From positions 19,127 to 83,126 of the forward strand of contig JAUNDP010000011.1 of NCBI GenBank assembly GCA_030526005.1: a stretch of 64,000 nt of DNA. The letters run 5' to 3'. The notes beneath the pieces were generated by a model. It had not been told where the DNA came from. It ran no database searches and was given only the letters and a program-made list of their open reading frames with translations. The translations under genes and the position numbers were made by a program. Every line of letters starts with the position of its first letter. Within the stretch, counting starts at the first letter, position 1. Origin of the DNA: Eubacteriales bacterium. Its GTDB lineage: Bacteria; Bacillota; Clostridia; Lachnospirales; Lachnospiraceae. Shown piece after piece: positions 17,084 through 25,792 of this stretch.

Positions 17084-18541
17084 ATGGCAAAAGTAAGAAC
17101 AAGATTTGCACCGAGTCCGACAGGCAGAATGCATGTGGGAAATTTAAGAACAGCATTGTACGCATATCTGATTGCGAAACATGAAGACGGAGATTTTCTG
17201 CTCCGTATAGAAGACACAGATCAGGAACGTTTTGTGGAAGAAGCGCTGGATATTATTTACCGGACTCTGGAGAAGACAGGACTGGTTCACGATGAAGGAC
17301 CTGATAAAGACGGCGGCGTAGGACCTTATGTGCAGAGCGAGCGCCAGGCGCAGGGCATTTATCTGGAATATGCTAAAAAACTGATTGAAAAAGGAGAGGC
17401 ATATTACTGTTTCTGCGATAAAGAAAGACTGGAAGGCTTAAAACAGGAAATTGCCGGAAAAGAAATTGTTGTATATGACAAGCACTGTCTCCATCTGTCA
17501 AAAGAAGAAGTGGAAGAAAAGTTAAAGGCAGGCGTTCCATATGTTATCCGTCAGAATGTTCCAAGAGAGGGAACGACAAAGTTTGTGGATGAGATCTATG
17601 GAGAGATCGAAGTGCCAAACGAGGAACTGGATGATATGATTCTGATCAAATCAGACGGATATCCTACTTATAACTTTGCAAACGTAGTAGACGATCATCT
17701 GATGGGAATCACACACGTTGTCAGAGGAAATGAATATCTTTCTTCAGCGCCGAAGTACAATCGTCTTTATGCAGCATTTGGATGGGAAGTGCCGGTTTAT
17801 GTACACTGTCCGTTAATTACAAATGAAGAACATAAAAAGCTGAGCAAGAGAAGCGGTCATTCTTCTTATGAAGATTTGCTGGATCAGGGATTCTTAAGTG
17901 AAGCGATTGTCAACTATGTGGCTCTTCTGGGATGGTGTCCGCAGGATAATCAGGAAATTTTCTCCCTGGAAGAACTGGTCAAAGTATTTGACTATCATCA
18001 CATCAGTAAATCTCCGGCTGTATTTGACATCAATAAATTAAAATGGATGAACAGCGAATACATGAAGGCGATGGAATTTGAAAAGTTCTATGAGATGGCG
18101 CTCCCATATCTGAAACAGGCATTGACAAAAGAATTTGATCTGAGAAAGATTGCAGAACTTGTAAAAACAAGAATAGAAGTTTTCCCAGACATCGCAGAAC
18201 TGGTCGATTTCTTTGAAGAATTGCCAGAGTATGATATTTCCATGTATACTCACAAAAAGATGAAAACAACGCCACAGTCTTCTCTTGAAGTATTAAAAGA
18301 TTTGCTGCCTAGACTGGAAGCACAGGAAGACTACAGCAACGATGCGCTGTATGAACTGTTAAAAAATTATGTGGAAGAAAAAGGATGCAAAAACGGCTAT
18401 GTCATGTGGCCGGTGCGCACGGCGGTTTCAGGAAAACAGATGACACCGGCTGGAGCGACAGAAATTATGGAAATTATTGGAAAAGAAGAATCCATTGCAA
18501 GAATCAAAAAAGCGATTGAAAAATTGAGTGCAGGTGTATAA
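17084..18541 (+). CDS. gltX: Glutamyl-tRNA synthetase
   Basis: 485 residues, the normal length. Class I signatures: [19 protein letters not shown] (HIGH region) and [10 protein letters not shown] (KMSKS region). [13 protein letters not shown] is the family Glu-binding segment. It charges tRNA-Glu, and in organisms lacking GlnRS also tRNA-Gln. The TAA stop shares its last base with the ATG of the helicase gene. No T-box is seen upstream. Confidence 0.96.
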   Translation: MAKVRTRFAPSPTGRMHVGNLRTALYAYLIAKHEDGDFLLRIEDTDQERFVEEALDIIYRTLEKTGLVHDEGPDKDGGVGPYVQSERQAQGIYLEYAKKLIEKGEAYYCFCDKERLEGLKQEIAGKEIVVYDKHCLHLSKEEVEEKLKAGVPYVIRQNVPREGTTKFVDEIYGEIEVPNEELDDMILIKSDGYPTYNFANVVDDHLMGITHVVRGNEYLSSAPKYNRLYAAFGWEVPVYVHCPLITNEEHKKLSKRSGHSSYEDLLDQGFLSEAIVNYVALLGWCPQDNQEIFSLEELVKVFDYHHISKSPAVFDINKLKWMNSEYMKAMEFEKFYEMALPYLKQALTKEFDLRKIAELVKTRIEVFPDIAELVDFFEELPEYDISMYTHKKMKTTPQSSLEVLKDLLPRLEAQEDYSNDALYELLKNYVEEKGCKNGYVMWPVRTAVSGKQMTPAGATEIMEIIGKEESIARIKKAIEKLSAGV

Positions 18542-20358
18542 TGGCATTTACAAAAGCACAGTCTCGGGCGATCGCCCACGGAACAGGTCCCATGCTGATT
18601 TTAGCGGGACCTGGTTCCGGAAAAACCCTTGTTATCACGAACAGAACAAAATATTTGATCGAACATGGAACAGATCCGTCCAAAATTTTGGTGATCACGT
18701 TTACAAAGGCGGCAGCACAGGAGATGCGGGATCGGTTTTATAAAATGATGGGAGAAAAACGATATCCGGTTACGTTTGGAACGTTTCATGCCGTCTTTTT
18801 TACGATCCTGCGCCATGCCTATCATTACACCACAGAAAATATTTTAAGAGAAGATAAAAAACGTCAGTTTCTTCAGGAAATTTTAGAAAAAACAGATTTA
18901 GAGCCGGAAGATGAACAGGAACTGATCACAAGTCTGATTGGCGAGATCAGTAAAGTAAAAAATGAGCAGATTGATTTAGAATATTATTATTCCACAAGCT
19001 GTGCGGCGTCTCTGTTTCGTGAGATTTATCGGAAATATGAAAAAAAGCTGATAAGGCAAAGATTGCTGGATTTTGATGATATGATGCTGGACTGCTATAC
19101 TCTTTTGAAAGAAAGAAGAGATATCTTAAAAGTATGGCAGAACTGTTTTTCTTATATTTTGATTGATGAAGTGCAGGATATGAACCGACTGCAGTATGAA
19201 ATTATGCGGATGCTGGCAAAGCCGCAGGATAATCTGTTTCTTGTGGGTGACGACGACCAGTCGATCTATCGGTTTCGCGGAGCAAAGCCAGAAATCATGT
19301 TTCAGTTTACAAAAGATTATCCAGATACCCAGATGGTTTTGCTGGATCAAAATTTTCGCTCCACAAAACAGATTGTCCGTGCATCCTTAGAAGTGATCAA
19401 CAAAAATAAAAAACGATTTTTTAAAGAGATTACGACACAAAATGAAGAAGGGGAGGCAGTTGAACGCCAGACCTTTTCTAATCCGGCAGAAGAGACAAAA
19501 AATATTTGCGGACAGATTCAAAATGCAGTGAAAAATGGCAGAACTTATAATGAAATTGCGATTTTATTTCGGACAAATACAGGAGCGCAGCTGATGACAG
19601 AACGGCTGATGGAATACAATATTCCATTTGCGATGAAAGATAAAATGCCAAATTTATATGAACACTGGATTGCAAAAGATCTCTTTGCATATCTGAGAAT
19701 CGGCGCCGGTTCACGGGAACGCAGAGAATTTCTGCGTATTATCAACCGTCCAAATCGTTATATCAGCAGAGAATGTCTTGATACGCCGCTGTTTTCTTTT
19801 GATCGTTTGTGCGCTTACTATGAAGAAAAAGACTGGATGATCGAGAGAATTGAATGTCTGGAACATGACATTTCCTGGATTGGTCAGCTCAGCCCCTATG
19901 CGGCCATTAATTATATACGAAAAGGCATTGGATACGATCAATATCTGGTAAAATATGCAGAAGAACATCATATAAAGCCGGAAGATCTGGCTGATCTGCT
20001 GGATGAAATTCAGGAGAGCGCAAAGCCATACAAAGAGTGCAGGGACTGGTTTAACCATATAGAAAAATATAAAGAGGAATTAGAAAAACAGTCATCTGCA
20101 AAGAAGAAACAGAATACAGAAAACGCAGTTCATATTTTGACATTTCATGGCGCAAAAGGATTAGAGTTTAAAGAAGTATTTTTGCCTGATTTAAATGATG
20201 GAGTGGTTCCGTACAAAAAAGCAGTATTGGAAGAAGATCTTCAGGAAGAAAGAAGAATGCTATATGTGGGAATGACAAGAGCGATGGAAAAGCTACATTT
20301 ATGCTGGACAGAGGAGCGATATGGGAAAAAAGCAGCGGTGTCGAGATTCCTTCTATGA
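18541..20358 (+). CDS. UvrD/PcrA-type superfamily 1 DNA helicase, short form
   Basis: 605 residues, shorter than PcrA (~740). All SF1 motifs are visible: Q motif near the N-terminus, Walker A AGPGSGKT, GTFHAVFF (Ib), LIDEVQDMNRLQ (II), VGDDDQSIYRFRGA (III), LDQNFRSTKQI (IV), LTFHGAKGLEFKEVFLPDL (V) and ERRMLYVGMTRAMEKLHL (VI). It probably unwinds DNA 3'-5' in repair or replication-transcription conflict. It overlaps gltX by one base and ends shortly before a terminator. Lacks the C-terminal RNA-polymerase-binding tail of full PcrA. Confidence 0.9.
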   Translation: MAFTKAQSRAIAHGTGPMLILAGPGSGKTLVITNRTKYLIEHGTDPSKILVITFTKAAAQEMRDRFYKMMGEKRYPVTFGTFHAVFFTILRHAYHYTTENILREDKKRQFLQEILEKTDLEPEDEQELITSLIGEISKVKNEQIDLEYYYSTSCAASLFREIYRKYEKKLIRQRLLDFDDMMLDCYTLLKERRDILKVWQNCFSYILIDEVQDMNRLQYEIMRMLAKPQDNLFLVGDDDQSIYRFRGAKPEIMFQFTKDYPDTQMVLLDQNFRSTKQIVRASLEVINKNKKRFFKEITTQNEEGEAVERQTFSNPAEETKNICGQIQNAVKNGRTYNEIAILFRTNTGAQLMTERLMEYNIPFAMKDKMPNLYEHWIAKDLFAYLRIGAGSRERREFLRIINRPNRYISRECLDTPLFSFDRLCAYYEEKDWMIERIECLEHDISWIGQLSPYAAINYIRKGIGYDQYLVKYAEEHHIKPEDLADLLDEIQESAKPYKECRDWFNHIEKYKEELEKQSSAKKKQNTENAVHILTFHGAKGLEFKEVFLPDLNDGVVPYKKAVLEEDLQEERRMLYVGMTRAMEKLHLCWTEERYGKKAAVSRFLL

Positions 20359-20400
20359 AGAAAAATTTAAATTTCTTTTTTATCAAGTTTGATAAAATCA

Positions 20401-20451
20401 AAAAAAGACCTTCAGCATAAAAACGACTGTTTTTTATGGAAGGTCTTTTTT
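20401..20451. terminator. Bidirectional intrinsic terminator
   Basis: A long inverted repeat, AAAAAAGACCTTC (20401-20413) with GAAGGTCTTTTTT (20439-20451), plus an inner CATAAAAA/TTTTTATG stem. With A and T runs on both sides it can stop the helicase (+) and the DUF1292 gene (-). Confidence 0.9.
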
Positions 20452-20489
20452 GAAAATTTATCAAAGAAGCAATGAGCGAGATGACAGAA

Positions 20490-20867
20490 TTATTCTTCTT
20501 CGTCCTCAGCGTCTACTAATTCATCGTATTCCTGACTGTCTAAAAACTCGTCAAACGCATCAGCAGCAGCTTCGTATTCATCATCGTCTTCGATATTTTC
20601 CAGTGTAGGATTTCCATCTACTTCACGGAAACGATATAAGAAGACTTCACCATCTTCATTTTCTCCGTTTTCATCGAGTGGAAGCAAAGCGATATATTGT
20701 TTTCCGGCACATGGATAGATTGTAAGTACAGCACATTCTACGACAGTATCATCATCCAGTGTCAAAGTAACAGTAGGCATATCATCATGATCATGATCGT
20801 GATCACAATCACATCCGCAATCGCCACAGCTGCATCCACAATCTAAATCTTTTTCTTGTTCGTTCAT
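20490..20867 (-). CDS. DUF1292 family protein with Cys/His-rich N-terminus
   Basis: 125 residues, very acidic. The central ~60 residues (MPTVTLTLDDDTVVECAVLTIYP, YIALLPLDE and EVFLYRF) match DUF1292, a small conserved Firmicute domain of unknown function. Its N-terminal 30 residues contain CGCSCGDCGCDCDHDHDHDD, a cluster that could bind metal. The C-terminal 40 residues are almost all acidic. The ATG at 20867 is convergent with the helicase gene. Homologues often lie near ruvX/yrzB-type genes, but no such context exists here. Confidence 0.85.
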   Translation of the reverse strand: MNEQEKDLDCGCSCGDCGCDCDHDHDHDDMPTVTLTLDDDTVVECAVLTIYPCAGKQYIALLPLDENGENEDGEVFLYRFREVDGNPTLENIEDDDEYEAAADAFDEFLDSQEYDELVDAEDEEE

Positions 20868-20879
20868 ATACCTTATACC

Positions 20880-21165
20880 TCATTTCAAAAATTTTACAAA
20901 TAACGGATATCTGTAGTTACACTTTATCAGAATTAGCGAGGAAATGCAAGCCAAGAAGAAAAAATTTATAAAAATAAAATAAAAGTGAAATGACAGGAAG
21001 CAAAAGGATGACAAAATATTTTCAGACGATGATTTATAAACATTCAAAAGAAAATATAGATCAGAAGAAGTCAATGATATTTGAAATAAAACCTGTTTAT
21101 AAAGAAAACATATAGACGAAATCCGCATCTTTTTTTTTAACTTTTCATAAGTATATGTCAAAGAT
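20880..21165. other. AT-rich intergenic region without a recognised gene
   Basis: Upstream of the DUF885 gene and of the divergent DUF1292 gene. AT-rich with no coding signal, RNA motif or clear repeat. A TATGTCAAAGATATG stretch close to 21150 may belong to the DUF885 promoter, but no good -35/-10 pair stands out. Confidence 0.5.
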
Positions 21166-21180
21166 ATGCGAGAGGAAAAT

Positions 21181-22938
21181 ATGAAAAAAATAGGAGAATG
21201 GGTCAAAAAAGAGAAGAAAAAGCTGCTTATAGGTGCAGGCGTTATCAGTGTCATTGTATTTGCGTTTGTGTTACAGGCAATATTTCTGTCAGAAGATCGA
21301 AAATTTGAATATTTTACAGAGGTTATGTTTCAAAATGAACTTCAGAGAAACACATTATCTTTGCACTATACATTGAGAGACCCAGAACAGTATGGAATTG
21401 AAGAAGAAGAGATATCGCTTGGGGATTTTAGCCTTGATACGCTCGAAAAAGGGTATGATACGATGCGCGGATATCAGAATGTTCTAGCTGATGTAAATCG
21501 CGGGAAGCTTTCAGAAAGCAATCAGCTGACGTATGATATTTTGGATTTGTATTTTCAGACGGAATTAAAGTCAGAACCATATCTGCTGTATGAAGAGCCG
21601 CTTGGGGCGACGATCGGGATTCAGGCACAGCTTCCGGTTCTTCTGGCAGAATACCGGTTTGAGACGAAAAAAGATATCAAAGAATACTTAAATCTGCTGC
21701 AGAAATTACCGGGGTATTATCGTTCTCTGGCTGAGTTTGAAGAAAAAAAGGCAGCGGCAGGTCTGTTTATGAGTGACAGAAGCCTGGATCATATTTTGCA
21801 GCAATGCCAGGAGTTTATCGGCAATACACAGCCCAATTATCTGCTGGAAGTATTTAATTCAAAAATCGACCGTTTTACAAATTTGACAGAAGAGGAAAAG
21901 AAACAATTTAAAGAGCAAAACAGGCAGATGGTGGAAAGCTGCGTAATTCCGGCATATCAGATTTTGATAGAACGGCTGGAAAATTTAAGGGGAATGGGAA
22001 AAAATGAAAAAGGACTTTGTTTTTTTCCGAAAGGAAAAGCGTACTATGAATATCTGGTCAAAAGGAATACAGGAGATTATCACTCTATTGAAGAAATAGA
22101 ACAGAAAATACAGGAAAAAATCCTTTCTGATTTTGCAAAATTACAGGAGCTGGCGGCACAGACTGGATTTTCTGAAAGCAGAACTATGCAGCATGGGACA
22201 GAGACGCCAGAAGAGATATTAAGTCATCTGAAAGAACAAATCGCTGATGATTTTCCAGATGCGGCAGATACAAGATGCAGCGTAAAATATGTACACCGTT
22301 CTATGGAAGAATTCCTAAGTCCGGCATTTTATCTGACGCCGCCGATTGACCACAGCGAAAATAATGTGATCTACATCAATAATCTGAATGGATATACACC
22401 GCTGGAATTATTTACAACACTGGCACATGAAGGATTTCCGGGACATTTGTACCAGACTACATACTTTGCGAATGAGAAACCAGATCCCATTCGATCCATC
22501 TTAAATTTTGGAGGATATGTAGAAGGATGGGCAACGTATGTAGAGATGTATGCTTACGGACTGGCAGAAGGCGATAAAAACAGAATTGAGGCGGAGCGTT
22601 TGAATCGTTCGATTATGCTTGGAATCTCCACACTCATCGATATCTCAATCCATTATCATGGATGCAGCAGGGAGACGATCGCATCTTATCTGAACAAACT
22701 GGGAATTACATCAGAGGAAACTTCCAACCAGATTTATGATACGATTTTGGAAGCGCCTGCCAATTATCTCAAATATTATGTCGGATATCTGAACTTTGAA
22801 GAATTGAAGAAGGATTATCAGGAGTGGACAGGAGAAAAATTCACACTAAAAAAATTCCATCAGGAAGTTTTAGAGATTGGACCGGCACAGTTTCCTGTTC
22901 TGGAAAAATATTTAAAGGATGCGGCAGATATAGAATGA
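21181..22938 (+). CDS. DUF885 family membrane-anchored metallopeptidase-like protein
   Basis: 585 residues from ATG 21181, which has AGAGGAAA upstream; an ATG at 21166 is in frame but has no site. A single N-terminal helix (LLIGAGVISVIVFAFVLQAIFL) anchors it, with the bulk outside. The DUF885 signature HEGFPGHLYQ (His416 to His422) and YVEGWATYVEMYAYGL resemble a zinc-peptidase active site with a stretched His-Glu-x4-His. The substrate is unknown, although peptides are likely from the family. It is preceded by ~300 bases of AT-rich DNA in which I see no gene. Confidence 0.85.
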   Translation: MKKIGEWVKKEKKKLLIGAGVISVIVFAFVLQAIFLSEDRKFEYFTEVMFQNELQRNTLSLHYTLRDPEQYGIEEEEISLGDFSLDTLEKGYDTMRGYQNVLADVNRGKLSESNQLTYDILDLYFQTELKSEPYLLYEEPLGATIGIQAQLPVLLAEYRFETKKDIKEYLNLLQKLPGYYRSLAEFEEKKAAAGLFMSDRSLDHILQQCQEFIGNTQPNYLLEVFNSKIDRFTNLTEEEKKQFKEQNRQMVESCVIPAYQILIERLENLRGMGKNEKGLCFFPKGKAYYEYLVKRNTGDYHSIEEIEQKIQEKILSDFAKLQELAAQTGFSESRTMQHGTETPEEILSHLKEQIADDFPDAADTRCSVKYVHRSMEEFLSPAFYLTPPIDHSENNVIYINNLNGYTPLELFTTLAHEGFPGHLYQTTYFANEKPDPIRSILNFGGYVEGWATYVEMYAYGLAEGDKNRIEAERLNRSIMLGISTLIDISIHYHGCSRETIASYLNKLGITSEETSNQIYDTILEAPANYLKYYVGYLNFEELKKDYQEWTGEKFTLKKFHQEVLEIGPAQFPVLEKYLKDAADIE

Positions 22939-23007
22939 AAAATTGGAACTGTACAAACAAATTGAGAAAATGATATAATACAGAAAAAAGAACAAAGGAT
23001 AGAAAAA

Positions 23008-23766
23008 ATGAAAAAATTGATTTCATGGAATGTAAATGGTTTGCGGGCCTGTGTTCAGAAGGGCTTTCTCGATTATTTTAAAGAAGCGAATGCAGATATT
23101 TTCTGTATTCAGGAGAGTAAACTGCAGGAAGGACAGATTCATCTGGAGCTGCCAGGATATTTCCAGTACTGGAATTATGCGGTGAAGAAGGGATATTCCG
23201 GCACAGCAGTCTTTACAAAAGAAAAGGCAGTCTCTGTAAAGTATGGCATGGGAATAGAACAGCATGATCAAGAAGGACGGGTGATTACACTGGAGTATGA
23301 AAATTATTATGTAGTCACTGTATATACGCCAAACTCACAGCAGGGACTGGCAAGACTTTCCTATAGGATGGAATGGGAAGAGGCATTCCGGGAATATTTA
23401 AAACAACTGGAATCAAAAAACAAACCTCTGATTATCTGTGGGGATCTTAATGTGGCTGCAACAGAACAGGATATAAAAAATCCAAAAAGTAATGTAAAGA
23501 ATGCCGGATTTACGCCGGAAGAACGAGAAAAATTTCAACAGTTGCTTCAGTCAGGATTTGTGGATACTTTTCGCTTTCTCCATCCCGAGACAGAAAAATA
23601 TTCTTGGTGGTCTTACCGCTTTAAAGCAAGAGAACGCAATGCAGGATGGCGTATTGACTACTTTCTTGCATCAGCTTCTATAAAGGATAAAATAAAAACA
23701 GCGGAGATTCATACAGAGATTTTAGGATCAGATCATTGTCCTGTCTCAGTTGAAATTGATTTCTAA
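23008..23766 (+). CDS. xth: Exodeoxyribonuclease III / AP endonuclease
   Basis: 252 residues. KLISWNVNGLRAC (catalytic Asn), IFCIQESKLQ (metal-binding Glu), PNSQQGLARLSYR, ICGDLNVA (Asp-x-Asn), WRIDYFLAS and LGSDHCPVSVEI (catalytic Asp-His) follow in the order expected for the exonuclease III family. It cuts DNA at abasic sites in base-excision repair. An extended -10 (TGATATAAT, 22971-22979) lies just upstream. Confidence 0.95.
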   Translation: MKKLISWNVNGLRACVQKGFLDYFKEANADIFCIQESKLQEGQIHLELPGYFQYWNYAVKKGYSGTAVFTKEKAVSVKYGMGIEQHDQEGRVITLEYENYYVVTVYTPNSQQGLARLSYRMEWEEAFREYLKQLESKNKPLIICGDLNVAATEQDIKNPKSNVKNAGFTPEEREKFQQLLQSGFVDTFRFLHPETEKYSWWSYRFKARERNAGWRIDYFLASASIKDKIKTAEIHTEILGSDHCPVSVEIDF

Positions 23767-23827
23767 AATACAAAAAAGAAGAAAATGAACAGCAAATGAT
23801 ATTATAAAATTAAGAGGAGTATCGAAG

Positions 23828-25630
23828 ATGAACCTGTTAAACATAGAACATATCAGTAAAGTATTCGGGGAAAAAATAATTTTTGACGATGCGTCTTTTG
23901 GGATTCAGGAGGGAGACAAAATTGGAATTATCGGAATCAATGGTACAGGAAAGACAACTTTACTGAAAATGATAGCTGGGATAGAAACACCGGATCAGGG
24001 GAATATCATCCGACAAAATGGACTGAAAATAGCATATCTGCCTCAAAATCCAGAATTTCCAGCCGGAGCCACCGTATATTCTTATGCACAGGACGGAAAA
24101 AAGGAAACAAACTGGAGAGTACAGAGTAATCTGAATAAATTAGGGATCACACAGTATGATGCAAGGATCGAGACACTATCAGGGGGACAGAAAAGAAAAG
24201 TAGCGATGGCAAAAATTCTGGCATCTGATTTTGATGTCCTTTTGCTGGACGAACCGACAAACCATCTGGATGATGCGATGATTTCCTGGCTGGAAGACTA
24301 CTTAAAATCATTTAGAGGCGTGATTGTAATGGTCACGCATGACCGCTATTTTCTGGACAAGGTCACAAATAAAATTTTGGAGATCAGTTATGGCAAAATG
24401 TACAGTTATGAGGCAAATTACTCTAAATTTCTAGAATTGAAGGCTCAGAGAGAAGAAATGGAACTTGCCTCAGAGAGAAAACGCCAAAGTATTCTGAGAA
24501 TGGAGCTGGAATGGGCAAAACGTGGATGCCGTGCGAGAAGTACAAAACAAAGAGCAAGGCTGGAAAGACTGGAAGCATTAAAAAACGGGACTGCTCCTGT
24601 AAAAGAGCCGACTCTTCAGATGGATTCTCTACAGACGAGAATGGGAAAAAAGACGATTGAACTGCATCATGTGAGCAAGACATATGGAAATATGGTATGT
24701 GTTCAGGATTTTAATTATATTGTATTGAAAAATCAGCGCCTTGGCATTATTGGTCCGAATGGGTGCGGAAAATCAACATTGATTAAAATGATTGCCGGTC
24801 TGATACAGCCTGATTCTGGGGAGATCGAAATAGGAGAGACCGTCAAAATTGGATATTTTGCTCAGGAAGAACAGAATATGAACGACAATGAGAGAGTGAT
24901 TGACTACATAAAAGACATCGCAGAATATATCACTACAAGAGAAGGAAAGATCAGCGCTTCTCAGATGCTGGAGCGGTTTTTATTCACACCGGATATGCAG
25001 TATGCGCCGATTGGAAAATTATCCGGAGGAGAAAAAAGAAGGCTGTATCTGCTGGGAATCCTCTGCGGTGAAATCAATACGCTGCTTTTGGATGAGCCGG
25101 GAAATAATCTGGATATTCCTACTTTGACTATTCTGGAAGATTATCTGAATTCTTTTCCGGGAATTGTTATTACCGTATCACACGACCGCTATTTTCTGGA
25201 CAATGTGGTAGATCGAATTTTTGCATTTGACGGCAATGGCCACCTTCAGCAGTATGAAGGAGGATATACGGAATATCTGGAAGCAAAACAAGCAAGACAG
25301 AATTCAGATTTAACAGGAGCAGAGAGTAAAAAGAAAGAAGATTCAGAAAAGAAAAACAGTTCAAAAGACTGGAAACAGAACCGGCCTGTAAAATTAAAAT
25401 TTACATTTAAAGAGCAGAAAGAATATGAAACGATTGATGATGAGATTGCTGCTTTGGAAGAAAAAATAGAAAGATTAGACAGTGAAATGATGGAAAATGC
25501 AACAAATTCTGGAAAACTGTCTGAGCTGTCAGCAGAGAAAGAAAAAACGGAAATACAGCTGGAGGAAAAGATGGAGCGATGGGTTTATCTGAATGATCTG
25601 GCAGAAAAAATAGAAGCGCAGAAAAAGTAA
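23828..25630 (+). CDS. ABC-F family ATPase
   Basis: 600 residues with two ATPase domains and no membrane segment. Walker A GINGTGKTT and GPNGCGKST; signatures LSGGQKRKVAMA and LSGGEKRRLYLL; Walker B LLLDEPTNHLDD and LLLDEPGNNLDI. A charged linker lies between, and a Lys/Glu-rich coiled-coil C-terminus (EEKIERLDSEMMENA) ends the protein. ABC-F proteins act on the ribosome (translation factors or antibiotic protection). The C-terminal coiled coil suggests a housekeeping Uup/YdiF-like member. Nothing in the sequence argues specifically for resistance. Confidence 0.92.
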   Translation: MNLLNIEHISKVFGEKIIFDDASFGIQEGDKIGIIGINGTGKTTLLKMIAGIETPDQGNIIRQNGLKIAYLPQNPEFPAGATVYSYAQDGKKETNWRVQSNLNKLGITQYDARIETLSGGQKRKVAMAKILASDFDVLLLDEPTNHLDDAMISWLEDYLKSFRGVIVMVTHDRYFLDKVTNKILEISYGKMYSYEANYSKFLELKAQREEMELASERKRQSILRMELEWAKRGCRARSTKQRARLERLEALKNGTAPVKEPTLQMDSLQTRMGKKTIELHHVSKTYGNMVCVQDFNYIVLKNQRLGIIGPNGCGKSTLIKMIAGLIQPDSGEIEIGETVKIGYFAQEEQNMNDNERVIDYIKDIAEYITTREGKISASQMLERFLFTPDMQYAPIGKLSGGEKRRLYLLGILCGEINTLLLDEPGNNLDIPTLTILEDYLNSFPGIVITVSHDRYFLDNVVDRIFAFDGNGHLQQYEGGYTEYLEAKQARQNSDLTGAESKKKEDSEKKNSSKDWKQNRPVKLKFTFKEQKEYETIDDEIAALEEKIERLDSEMMENATNSGKLSELSAEKEKTEIQLEEKMERWVYLNDLAEKIEAQKK

Positions 25631-25792
25631 AACAGGATAGAATGTATTGTAAAAACAGGAAATTGACCAAAACAGTAGGATTTGCAGAAGAAATGGAACT
25701 TAAGCGCTGTCAACTGAAATCTGACAAAAAAGATAGAAAAACCATCAAATGTGAAGTATAATAATAAGATAGAGAGGAAGGAGGAGGAAAAT

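Noticed and set aside
23828-25630. Antibiotic-resistance ABC-F gene
   Set aside because: The coiled-coil C-terminus and gene context suit a housekeeping ABC-F; no resistance island markers are nearby.
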